DNA from: Rotaria socialis
Lineage: Eukaryota; Rotifera; Eurotatoria; Philodinida; Philodinidae
Direction: 5' to 3'
Assembly: GCA_905331475.1 (NCBI GenBank)
Contig: CAJNYU010003930.1
Location: forward strand, 55,804 to 119,803
DNA: 64,000 bases
Shown here: positions 11,382 to 23,247 of the stretch, piece after piece
Layout: every line of letters begins with the position of its first letter
Position numbering within the stretch: position 1 is the first letter of the stretch
Notes under the pieces: generated by a model
The model's input: the letters and a program-made list of their open reading frames with translations, nothing else
What the model was told of the DNA's origin: nothing
Database searches by the model: none
Program-made: the position numbers and the translations under genes

Positions 11382-12530
11382 ACAATGACTTATATTATTT
11401 TGCATGTTACAAAACTACATATTTAGTTATTCAAATGCTTATAACTTATGATTTTAAAAATCATTCTGTGTGTGAAAGCTTTTCAAAACCTTTTAATCCG
11501 AGTGGCTTACTCTAATACACAAATAAAAGGCTTAAGTAAAACTATTGCGGGTCTCTAGTATTCAATCAAGTAAGAAACCTGATGGTTGCTTTGTTTTTGT
11601 ATCAAAATACATCAATAAAAGATAGCGAAATGATAGGCACTTTTGCTCTTGTGTCCCAACTCCTGTCGATAAACAATAAACTTTTTCTCGATATATTCTG
11701 CAGGTTTGAAAGTTGAAATTTCAATTAAATTCCGGTTTCAAGTTTGACATAAATGATTTTCAACAACTTGCGTTGTTACTTGAAATACATCGACGTTGTG
11801 AAGAAATTATTATATTAGCTGCACTGGTTGCACCTGAGCCAGATCCGACAGTACTCATCTAGATCCGAGTCGATGTCATGAGAGTTGCCTGCAAATTCCG
11901 TTGTTGAGGATGTGGATTTGTGTGAAAAGAAGACTCACACCAACAACAAAAGTACTTGAAATGATGTAATTAAAACCAAACGAAATAAAGAGAACTGTGC
12001 AAAACATCAAGTTGTATCTTTCTATACTATTGAGATTAAAAACTGGGGGCGGTAGACTTACGATCAAATACGACGGTATCATTTTTAATCTAATTCAATC
12101 AGTTGCAGCTAAAAGTAGATAGTTCACATGTACATCTACAAACTGTATTTTATGCCGCGTATTTATCGCTATTTGGCCCAATCCAATAAATCTGCATACC
12201 ACCTATGCATATTCATATGGATATAGACAGAATCGATACTGATATATAAACGACTCATACATTATATTAAAATGTATGATGTGACTTGATAAAAACCTAA
12301 ACGATAAACATCGTTTGTATGCACATCTTTATCTACGTGTTACAAATTTATTATAGTGTGTACGGCACCTTGAATTTCCTGGAAATAGGAATTTACCATG
12401 TTCTCACAAATCTATAGGGCATACGAGGCGTGAAACAAGCTACTTTCCAATATCATTCGCCTCACTCAAACCCATACAGTGCGTGATGGTTTGGGTGTGG
12501 GTACCTAGTGATTGGCGCGCACATTCTACA
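11382..12530. other. No intact gene recognised
   Basis: AT-rich spacer. The minus-strand frame at 11876-12082 is hydrophobic but has no family signature. Near 12491 there is a TGTGGG-like word (gggtgtggg). No RNA gene or repeat was identified. Confidence 0.5.
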
Positions 12531-12581
12531 CTCGACATAGGTTTTTATCATGTACCAGAACATGTCTGGGGTTTTGAGTAG
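12531..12581 (+). pseudogene. Relic of the Cys/Trp-rich domain (third copy)
   Basis: The frame starting at 12531 reads LDIGFYHVPEHVWGFE and then a TAG stop. It matches GFYYVTDRVWGFEG of the gene at 10153-11381 and GWYHVDNQTWGFV of the gene at 3397-4431. Nothing else of the gene is recognisable around it, so it is a short decayed remnant. The match covers the motif core (GFYxVxxxVWGFE), which makes chance unlikely but not excluded. Confidence 0.6.
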
Positions 12582-13257
12582 CTGTCTATTTCGAATTCGA
12601 ATATAAATGGAGAAAAGAAAAATTTAAACTAAAACTAAAAATTTATTCCTAGATTTAGTTTTAGTTTAACTTTCCGATATATGCGAAACATGAATACATA
12701 TATACCCTTCACCCGCACCCACATTTGAGCACTCCTCTATGAACCGCAGTATCCATCACCTACAACCACATCTGAAGTATCCCGGGTACCCCTTCTACCC
12801 ACTCCCTCACTCGCACCGCCACCCACAATTACCCCTTAGTCCTCCTCAGCCCACACCCATTCCATCTTAAACTAAATATAAAACTAAAACTAAATCTATT
12901 TCTATCACTTAGTTCCGAGTTGATACCATGCAGTTGGATGTCCATTTATATTCGGATTCGAACTAGGCATCTCATGGGAGCTTTCAAGGATGCTCCCAAG
13001 TAAGAACGTGCATGAATATTTATATTTATATTTTGTTTTTGAATTAATATAGCATCGATGAATTTAATTGACATAATAGGATTTCCTATATAATAGAGGT
13101 GAGCCGATCCCATTAGTCGGAGATACTCCAGCAACGAGATCAATTTGTAGTGCTTGCTGTGTTTTCCTTCTTACTTTTTAGAATCAGTCACATGAACATA
13201 TTCAAGTTAAATTTTATGTTTCAATATAAATACAAAAGAAAAGAAAAACCAATGAAA
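12582..13257. repeat. Foldback A/T motif plus strongly C-rich, G-poor tract
   Basis: At 12625-12669 a palindrome pairs aaactaaaactaaa with tttagttttagttt. The same word returns at about 12868-12895. Between them, about 12707-12870, the plus strand is C-rich and G-poor (cacccgcacccac, ccccttctacccactccc), so the minus strand carries many GGG runs. The layout suggests a small mobile or simple-sequence insertion flanked by the actaaaac words. No coding sequence seen; the rest to 13257 is plain spacer. Confidence 0.5.
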
Positions 13258-13653
13258 TTATTCTTCTTGTTCGTCATTATCCGATGATCCAGCATCATCT
13301 TCGTCATCATCTCCATCTTGCTGCTGTTCTTCGTCTTCTTCTTCGCCATCATCGCCTAGAGACAAATAAACACAAAGCAAAATTATTTTCAATTGAATAA
13401 AAATATAATTACGTTGGTTTTTACGTTTTTTCTGATCAACATCAACGTTTTGTTCCAGACGAGCTTTATTAACAAATTCAGTAAAGACTTTCGATAGGTT
13501 CGCTTTTAGTCGCTCATTAGCAGCAATTAGTTCTTCATAGGAACAGGATTCTTTCGATGTCGATGAATCAAGTATGGATTCTTCGAATGTTTGATGGAAA
13601 TTCTCTGATTTAACATCTATCGTTGCTTCAACTTTTTGTGTAGTCATCTGCAT
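13258..13653 (-). CDS. Small coiled-coil protein with acidic tail
   Basis: Exons on the minus strand are 13653-13413 and 13355-13258, with a 57-bp GT-AG intron, giving 112 aa. Residues about 38-65 are a short amphipathic helix (SYEELIAANERLKANLSKVF), followed by a basic patch (KKRKNQR) and a tail of about 35 residues almost entirely Glu, Asp, Gln and Ser. I do not recognise it with confidence. Length, central helix and acidic tail recall GON7, the small KEOPS-complex subunit, but that is a weak resemblance. Unspliced, the frame would run through a hydrophobic intron translation, which argues for splicing. Confidence 0.6.
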   Translation of the reverse strand: MQMTTQKVEATIDVKSENFHQTFEESILDSSTSKESCSYEELIAANERLKANLSKVFTEFVNKARLEQNVDVDQKKRKNQRNYIFIQLKIILLCVYLSLGDDGEEEDEEQQQDGDDDEDDAGSSDNDEQEE

Positions 13654-14440
13654 TAGGAAAATAATAGATAATTCAATCTTTAGTGTTTTTATTAGAACTT
13701 GTATTTATTTAAAAAATAAGAAAAACAATAAAAATATCTAAGAAAAATCAAGTTCGTTCATCAGTAATGATCACAACGTAGGTCTATTGAATGGAACGTC
13801 CATAGTCGAAAACTAAAAAAAATAAAATAAATTCTTTTAAATTGTATAATTAAATTCGATTATTCATATATTCTTGAAAATATATGACAAAAGAAGTGAA
13901 TTCAATCAAGTCTATTTTCCAAGCGTAAATTTCGATCAATGCCACAGATAGAAATCCAGGTGCATGTCGTACTCAACGACTTGGGTCGATACTCGAAAAG
14001 AAGATTATTATTGTGTACTCTTACCTATCGTAAAAAAGCCCATATGAATTCATTTCGACTAACACTGCAGTGTATGTCCATTCGTTATTAAAAATAAATG
14101 ATGGAGCACAAATCATTTGCTGTTGAAGTAAGCATATGAATGGTTAGAAAAAGAAGTGGAGGACATCGTGCAGCTATACGAATCGAACGGAGGTACACGA
14201 GATAAGACTTAGCGTAATGGTGACCATTATTCTAGACCTAGAATAAATGTGTAATCTGAGGACAAAAGAAGTGCCCTAAAAAATAATTTGAATTTTATTC
14301 TTGTTCTCAAGCTTTTTCATTCAACGTATACACACACACATAAACGAAGATAAGAAAATATAGACAGCCAAATGCTTTAAATGTACAATGAAAAAAAATA
14401 TATAACAAAAGAAAAATAATAAATACAGTAATTTATATGA
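13654..14440. other. No gene recognised
   Basis: Spacer between two minus-strand genes. It would hold the promoter of the small acidic protein and the 3' UTR of the PIAS gene. No open frame, RNA gene or clear repeat was found. Confidence 0.55.
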
Positions 14441-16799
14441 TCAAGATAAATGATCATCATCATTATCACTGCTGTCACTTGATGAAAGAACTATGACTTC
14501 AATGTCAGCTGGTTTCGATTTATTACTAGGCGATCGTCGAGGACGTTTTCGTTGACGACGATCATCGTCGTTGGAGAAAAATGATAACATTGAACTGCTA
14601 CTTCGTTTTCGACTGAGATTCTCTTGATTATTATCTAATGGAAAATCTCTTGTAATTTTTGCTAAATCATGCCAATAACTGTCATCATCAATATTTGATC
14701 CCGGAAAAGATTGTAATGAATGTTCACTCGTAGATGATCGATTCTTACTATTAGTTCGTGACCTTTCATCATTAAGATCATCTTGGTTAAGCAAATTATT
14801 TGTAGGTGGAGTAGCCGGAAGCGATGAAGTAACACTTTGAGCATTATTTTCTTCTAGTTCACTTTCACTACCGGACGAAAGAACAACGCAGTCGCTTGTA
14901 ACTGATTCACGACGTGGTTCTAAATTAAAAGTTAATTTATTACAAAAGATATTTACACATCATGCAAACACAGGAGCTGTCGGAGACAAGTATGGTGATG
15001 AGCAGTAAAACAAATCACATGAACTTATCTCTATAGGTTAATGATACTATTCATCTACGTACAACATTAAGTTAAATGTCACTTTTTTTTACAAAAGAGG
15101 TTAGCGTATCTATTTACAAATAATTTGGTAATCAATTTTTGCAATTTTCTCAGAAATACCAATGGTAATATTTTTGTTTCATCCGGTAGAAGAAATATAA
15201 TTAGTCTACTACAAAAAAAAACTAATGATACTACAGAAATATTTCACACAGAGCGATTTTTGAAAAAGACTTCGACAAGTTTTATTGAGTTCTTACTAAC
15301 TTCAGTTAGATGACGTCCTTCGCTCTGAGACATAGAAATAATCATCTCGACAGGAAGTTCGTGCATAACATTCAACAAAATTCTCGAATTTATATTGTAC
15401 TATTAAAACTTACTATTGAGAGTATTGTTATCCGTTGATTCTTCGTCATCGTGATCGTTTTGATGCGGTGAATTATCAAGAGCACTATTAGATCGTTCTT
15501 GTTTCACAGTGTCCAATATATAATAGCAATCAGATAAACTTTCCGATGATGAATCAATTTCAACAGTTGAACAGTTCGGTGGTATATTCGAAATAATAGT
15601 TTGTAAACGTTTATCAACACGTAGATTTTGATATAAAGCCGGTTTTTTGCATAAAGGACACGTCCATTGTAAACGTCGTTCATTCATTTGAAGAAATGAC
15701 CGTAGATCGAAACATGTTAAATGTAAACAAAGTGATGATTTAGCTGGTACAACAATTAACGCTTGTGTTATTGGACAAATTAATGATACACGATGTTTTG
15801 TTGCCACAAGACCTGCATCTTCAATTTCAATATCACTATCATTATGATGGTTGGGTTGTGATGTTGGTTCATGATCTGGAGTATTATCGATTAGAAAATT
15901 TAACGGTACATGACGAACAAGTTGAATTTTTAATGTATAAGATCTGGGTAAATTTCTCAATGTAATACTCGATGGTAGTTGAATCCAAAGATAACTTAGA
16001 GTATTCTGTACGTTTGATTTTAGAATTAATCTATCGGTTATATCCGTAGGAAATAAAAGTGAATGCGCTTGTGAACCAGATGTTTTCGCTATATTATTAT
16101 TAATCACTGTATGACCCTAGGAGACAAATAAGCATTTCTCATTGTATTCGTCTTTTCAGTTTCAATATTTAACTTACGTTGAGTTGAACGAATAGATAAG
16201 GTGGTAAAACATCATTTTGTTTTTCGGATACAATAGTCGGTAAAATGCGAAGAAAGACTTTAGCAAAACCTTTATGTATAAAATTAATTTCGTAATCACT
16301 TAAGATAAAGTGTAGAGGAGCAAATGAATTCCAATCAACCGGAATATTTATGGAATCAATATTACGTATTCTTTCGAAAAAAGGTAAATCAGTATTCTGC
16401 ACAAGATCTGGTGCTGGCAAATGGTCAACCGGTGGTTTCGGCGGTTGAACGATTGGATTTTGATTGCGATAGTCACGTACTCCAGATTGGACAGGATAAG
16501 ATAGCAGTGGATGAAGTGGCCGCGTTGAATTAATTCGGGCTAAATTTATTTGATTAATTCTATTGATTAATTGTGGAGTTAATTTTGAGCATATAACAAT
16601 TCTACAGCGTTCAAACAATTCACGTTTATTGCCTTGACGTGAAAGACGAGCATATTCAAGTATAGCCTGAAATTGTTTATATCGGAAATTTTGAAGAAAA
16701 CAAGAACCTATCAAATTTTACTTGTAAATCTGGTACACGAAAAAGTCGTATAACATCAAGTGCATTTTCTTTCAATTGTGAACTTGGTGATGAATTCAT
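14441..16799 (-). CDS. PIAS: PIAS-family SUMO E3 ligase
   Basis: Four exons on the minus strand: 16799-16722, 16666-16178, 16116-15414 and 14919-14441, phases consistent, about 582 aa (usual PIAS size). Order: SAP-type helix pair (residues about 10-50, VIRLFRVPDLQ, then QGNKRELFERCR), PINIT domain (about 130-270, LPPYLFVQLN then GHTVIN), then SP-RING (about 300-360; CPITQ, CLHLTCFDLRSFL, WTCPLCKKP, the zinc-binding Cys/His set). The C-terminus has acidic SUMO-interacting-type motifs (EVIVLSSSDSSDNDDD, CVVLSSGSE, VEIDSSSE) and a basic RQRKRPRR stretch. It transfers SUMO to nuclear substrates together with UBC9. The third intron is 494 bp, long for this locus. The ATG at 16799 directly precedes the SAP domain. 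Confidence 0.93.
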
Positions 16800-19313
16800 T
16801 TTTTCTTATAAATAATTTAAAGCATTTATTGTAAAAAAGAAAGTTTATTTCTTTTTTTTTTTAATGATTTTTCTTTTGATAATAGACTTCATTGTATACC
16901 AGATGAAAGAACGGGAATTCTATGATTAAGACACTTATGATTCGCTCAAGTTTTTCATGTAGAAATTCGCTTAGTGGTGAAAATAGTGATCAGGGTGTTT
17001 TTTGAATGAACGTTTCTTTCTAATTCGATTTTTAAATAGCAATTCGACTTTTATTCTCGTTTAATTGTCATTTGATTTTATTTCTCAGCCAACGTCTGGT
17101 GCTATCTATCGTACTGAAAGACATCGATGATATTACTTCATCAGTGGACTGGCTGTTTAATATTTAATGTACACCGGATTCAAATTATATGTTGAAGATA
17201 TTAATAATTGTTTCAGTTTGAAATAGGATAGTGCCTCTGGAAATACTACGTTTTTTTCCTGTATTACATGACTGATTTATCATGCTCATTTCTGTAGTTG
17301 AAATCTACTCCTTCCACTCTATTTTCGGTATACAAAATAATTTAAAAAAAGAAGCAATAGTGCGCAGAGATCTCGTGAAACTGAGAACCTTGCTATTTTA
17401 CATTCAAGATCACAGCGACATTCATGTTTCTTTCATCTTTTCATATATGTAATACATTGTTATTTCCTGTATTTAATAAATTAGTGTTGGAAAATCATCT
17501 TCAAAAAATTTCTATTTTTTTCCATTGAGCTGAGATGCGTTAGATCTTTGATATTCTATAAATTCTAAGATGTAATGAGGTTAAACATTAGTTGAAAATA
17601 TTAACAAATCAATGGCTAAAATCTCTAATGAAACCCTGGAACTCGCCGGGAGAAGAAAAAATACTTGCCAAGATCAGAGGAGCGCCACCTTCTTAATCCG
17701 TTTCCTGCCTTGGGCACTCGTGATTTTCTGCGATTTTGGAAAGTATTGAAAAGATAGTGTTGTGAAACTATTATCATGATCGATGTCACGCGTTAGTTTC
17801 ATTATTAAAAGTTTTCTTTAAATACAACAGATTTTTCATATAATTGTTTCCTTTTTTGACGATGATTTTATCGCTTCATTTTCATAAGGGAATATAAAAC
17901 AAAAGCTCTTTCTATAATTAATTAAAATAATCAAGACTACACATCATAAATCATAATCTAATGAGATCATCTTCATTATCAATAATCAAAGTTTTATATG
18001 TTATAGAATGAAAATATTTTCCATTATTAAAAAATATCTCTTTTATATTCTCTTTACTTTTTTTTCCTTCTCCCGCTTTATTATTCGTGCCGCTCGTGGG
18101 CTTTCTCTTTGTTATTCGAAGTCTAACAAACAAACATTGATGAAATACTCACAATAATCAGAAATAGAACTATATTTGCAATATGTGTCACAGGAAGAGC
18201 AATCAGCACACAAAAAAAAGTAATAATAAAAGAAAAAATGATAGAGTTAGTTTCATGTTACTGTCGTCGTCTCAAGAAACATCAACAAATAATCAAACTC
18301 ATATTTGTCGACGCGCTATACAAACAATAAGAAACGAAATAACGATCAGCTTTTTTCCCTTTCAATTATATCAGTATCATTGTAAGCCATAGGAGAATTC
18401 ACCTTGAACTTTTGCATATTTAGACGCACTTGATCATTTGTGTATTGAAATGTGATCGTTTTATTAGACATAGTCGACTTTTTATTATTATTAATTAGGC
18501 ATAATAATGTATTCAAAGTTTTTATTGAATAGATGAATCACAACAGAAACTTGTTGATATTATCAATACAGCAAAAGTCAAACAGAAAATGAATTTTCTT
18601 TCTGTTATTTTATGCACTTTCCTTTTTTTCTCTCGTCCACAAGAGTGCATACGTTTGTGTGCAACAGCGGTAGACTCGAGTGGCGAGAACGATTTAGTTG
18701 TCAAAAAGTAGCTGTACCAACCGATGTCGTTTATTAATTCTGTTGGACGTTTCTTTTCTTGAAGCATGGGTTACTCACATCTTTTTCTTCTTTTATTTCT
18801 CATTTGAAGTAAATTTAGATGTGCATTATGTCAAAGTAAGTCGAATAGGCGCAAGGGAAAGGTAAAGAAAGGATGGAAAAAATAGATAGATTATTGTAGA
18901 CGGTGGGGAAAAAAGAGAAGAAAACATTGCACCTCGTCATGTAGAACAGCCAAAAAACGAGCGCGCAAACGAGAATGCGCACAATACCTTCCAACTCTTG
19001 TTTAATTCACACACAGCTGCAGACACATACATGTGGAGCCTGCAAAACGACCCTCTTTGCTCTCATTCTCCTCTCTCCCTTTTTTTCGTTCCCGTTTTAT
19101 GCCTGATGATGGAGAATTTTACGTGCGTGACCGTCGTTAAAGCGGCCGTGTATCATTTTTTTCTTCTTCTTCTTCTTCTTCTTCTTGTCTTGTACATACA
19201 CACATAGAAAAATTGTATACACATATATATATATATATATACGATGTTCAATCATAAGGTATCAAATCGACATATGTGTCTATATTTAGATAAAATTTTC
19301 ACACTCGCTATAG
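16800..19313. other. Long spacer, no gene recognised
   Basis: About 2.5 kb upstream of both the PIAS gene (minus) and the couch potato-type gene (plus), so it should contain both promoters and the latter gene's 5' UTR. Several short frames are low-complexity Lys/Asn/Ser or hydrophobic and have no domain. A TTC-repeat run lies at about 19160-19186 and a TA run at 19213-19231. Confidence 0.5.
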
Positions 19314-19604
19314 ATGACATCGTCTACTTCAACTTATCTTCTACCAGAACTATCATCATCTTTACTAGGTGCAAAATCTATACTTATTAAACAATCTTCG
19401 CCAGCATTGGTCCATCCTTTGCATCATCAATTTCAACATTCATTTCATCGGCCTCCTCCTTCTCTGCCATCATATGCTCATCATCATCAACAACAAATGA
19501 TGAAATCAATGCCTACTAATGATTCATTTCATTCATTAACAGTTGCTAATCTCAACAATGGAAATTCATTAAATAGTAACAATAACCCATCAGTATTAAT
19601 AACA

Positions 19605-19649
<45 letters not shown>

Positions 19650-21162
19650 CATAATGATGATATAAGTGGTAGTTTAAATGGACCCAGTCTTTCACAAAGT
19701 ATGGAATCAATAAATAATATCGGCTTACAAGATGACGAGGTTAGATATACATATATATAATTTCTAATATAGTTTTGCATCTTTAATTGTTCTAACATGT
19801 TTTTTTGTTTCTCTTACGGACATACGTCAAGATACTAATCGTCGATTGTTTTTCTTTGACAAATTTCTTGTCTATCGTTACTTGAGCCAATGACATGGTT
19901 CGAATGTGGAGAAATTTTTAAATCGATTCATAATATCGATTAAGGTATTTAAGATTCTTTCGTTACGGGAAGAAGAAGAAATAAAATAAATCGCTCACGA
20001 TAAAAATACAAAATACTATTTAGTTGACATGCAAGTATGTATGTAACCTCGACAAATGAACTAATTTATCTAGCATGATTGAAAGCTTAAGCCGAAGAAC
20101 AGATTTCTTTTTCTTTCTACTTCTTCTAATAATAATAATCACTCGCGTTTATTTTACATTTCATTTGTTTCTTGTTTATCGACTTTGCAATTTCTAACCA
20201 TGCAAATGTTGCCTATGTTAGCATATGGTCCTATGAACAAGTAAGTTATAAGAAAATACTAGTTTTGGAACATTAGTTATTTCTTATGGTAGAAAGTACT
20301 CCTGTTTTTTTGTCAATATGTGTCTATATATCTGTAAATAAATACATGTATTTCTGCTTATAATCAAACAGCATTGTTAAAGATCGAGATGTGTAAGATG
20401 AGGAAACTTGCGCATGAGTAATGATCCTTATCGATCTTCGATGCGTTTTTGCTTATTACATTATTGAATTTATTGCAAGCATATTTAGTTAATGGGCGAC
20501 AAGACGGAAGACGCGACCGGTCGTATACTAATTGCTAGAGCGTACAGCTGCTCTTTTTAACAGCTAGGTCAATGAATTAGCGATAGGAATAAGATAAATA
20601 TCTTCATGGATAAAGCAGAATTGATTTAAAACTTGTTACTTAAGAGATTTATGAGTATACTTATTACACAAGGGACCGATTTTTTAAGACGTTGAAAAGT
20701 GACTATGATATATGAGAAAATCATGATGCAAAGAATTTTTTTTTCTCTTGCCGTAAGTTCGTCATTTTTGTTGAGCTATAGTTATCATCATGTTAGTCTT
20801 TCACTATTGGTTGTTGATGATGATCAGCGAAATTTATCATAGTTCTATTAAAAGTATTTATGCATGACCTCTAGGTCTGTTCTATTTACTTCTGATAGTC
20901 ATCTAATTCACAAAGCGACAGATGAAAAAAACATTGAACAATAATCATCGTTTTCGTTACTTCTACAACTTATAATGGACATGAATGTATGAAATATGCT
21001 CGAGGGTTAAACGTTCTATTTACTAGAAGAAATAAGTTCAAAGACATGATTGAAAAATCTAAGAATAAAAACAATAGAGGACCATATGGAATTACGATTT
21101 GTCTTACATGAAAACAATACTCATCGTTCTCTATGTAGAACAATATAATGGAATATCAAGAA

Positions 21163-21210
<48 letters not shown>

Positions 21211-23216
21211 TACGCAATAATTCCATTCATAGAATCTTTTTCTTCTTTTTCTTTTGCTCGTGTGTCCTTTTTTTTATGCGTGTCTTATTTGTACACGGAA
21301 TACAATATACAACATACTCTAAGTAAGAACGACTGGCAAATAGAGATATACATAGCCAATACTTTTTTGATATTATTGTAATGGAAACAAATGTATTCAA
21401 TGAAGAAATAAATAATAGAAATCATATTGAGTCTAGGTAAGACTTTCTGTTTTTGTTCAACATTACACATCAATTAAGTATTAATGTGGAGTCTCATTAA
21501 TAATAAGATATCATTATCTATAATTGATCCTCGAACATATAGACTGATATATAGAAAAGTCTTTCGTTAAAGTAAAAGATTAGATTGATTTTTTCCACGA
21601 TGCTGAGCATTTTAACCCATTCATTATTTATTCAACTAGTACATTCAATGAGTTCCTTCTTTTGTATTTCTCCTTGTAATTGAAAATTGCTTCCGATTAA
21701 AGACTACCGTTCAGTTGCAGTTACTTCAGGGTACATTAGGCGTTTTTCTTTTTGTAGATGTGACAAGTGATCAAGCTATTCCGTTGTTCCGATCGATTTC
21801 TTGTTCTCTTCTTTTTTTTTATTTTACCAGTCGACTTCCGGTTTCTTTCTTCTTCTTTTCTTTTTATTTTAGGCTAGATTTAAAATGTTTTCTCTCCCCA
21901 ATAACGTTTCTTTTTCCATGTTGCACGGACGAAGAAGTAAAAATGTAGAAAAATTTTCTATCGTTTTTCTTTCTTCTCTTGTTCTTTGAAAATGAAGCAA
22001 ATGCGAGCAACTGCACTCAATTTCTCTCCTCTCGCGTTACACCTATTTAAATTGATATGATGATTCGATTACGATTCTAGCGGCCAACGATCGATCAATA
22101 CCGATTGCAAATATTTAGTATCATCTTCGTTTTTCTTTGCAAATAATTATTCATCATCGTTCTAATCTTGAGTGAAGAGGTACCTATAGAAAAAGAATAG
22201 TATGAGTTTAATTTATTAGATCACTACCAATTATTTCTTTAATATACACACACACAAATATATATATATATATATATATGTACGCTCTGTTGTTATAGTC
22301 ATTGTTACACAATGAAAAGTTCTACCGATGAAATAAATGAAGTAAGTAAGAAATTGGAATTTTTAAACCGAAAAAATATATTCGAAGCACTGTTCACATA
22401 TATAACTCATACAGCACATTTTTTTAGTGAATGAAGCTTATGCACTAGCATCACCTAAATACACACAATCAGCACTTGAATAAAAACTGTAAACTTTTTC
22501 TTCGAAGATCTTCTATTATGAAAAAAAATCTCTACGGATTTCTCTTGTTGTCTTTCACTGCTTTGTTTTTTTTGCGTGTGTGTGTTCTGCACTTCAACTA
22601 TTGCAAGAGAAAGGAATCTGGCAAATATCATTTCTTATCTTGAGATTGAGAAAAATACTTCCTCAATAATCATTAAGATAAATAAGCAGCAATAGATTAT
22701 TGTTTGCTATCAAATATAGAAAAGACTTTGTATTTTTACCCAATTTCGAAATGATTAGTTATGCTAATAATAAAAGAAAGATTTTATTTTTTTTTCGGAC
22801 AAGAAAAATTAATTCTTGTATTGATAATTAACAATTTTGATTATATTTTCATGTTTGAATTTTAAAAAAAATGTCATCATCGTCTGCTTTGTTCTCAAGC
22901 ATTAATCCAAGAAATTCAATTAGTTCGAACGAAGATTTCTTCAATGTTGTTATTATTCTTGTTGCCATAAAAAAAAGCCTTTTAAATTATGTCTATATAA
23001 ATGGAAATGCCATTGTGATAGCCTTATAAGCTAGAGGTGAATCTTGTTAAAACAGCAAAAAAAAATAAAGAAATATTTATTTTTTATTTTTCTCTCACTC
23101 ATCAACTACTCGAATAGAGCATATGTAGATCGACGCACTCAACGCCCATATGTAACATAGACTAACATTTTTCCTGATTCATATTATTATCAATTATATA
23201 AACAATATATTTCTTT

Positions 23217-23247
<31 letters not shown>

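Noticed and set aside
15125..15313. Plus-strand frame inside PIAS intron 3
   Set aside because: It lies within a well-phased intron of the opposite-strand gene and has no recognisable signature.
15765..15965. Plus-strand frame across the PIAS SP-RING exon
   Set aside because: Antisense shadow of a clear coding exon.
19529..19798. Leu-rich minus-strand frame
   Set aside because: It is the complement of the AAT repeat encoding poly-Asn in the real exon.
21715..21948. Phe/Ser-rich plus-strand frame in the long couch potato intron
   Set aside because: Hydrophobic low-complexity translation of T-rich DNA; no in-phase splice sites that join the known exons.
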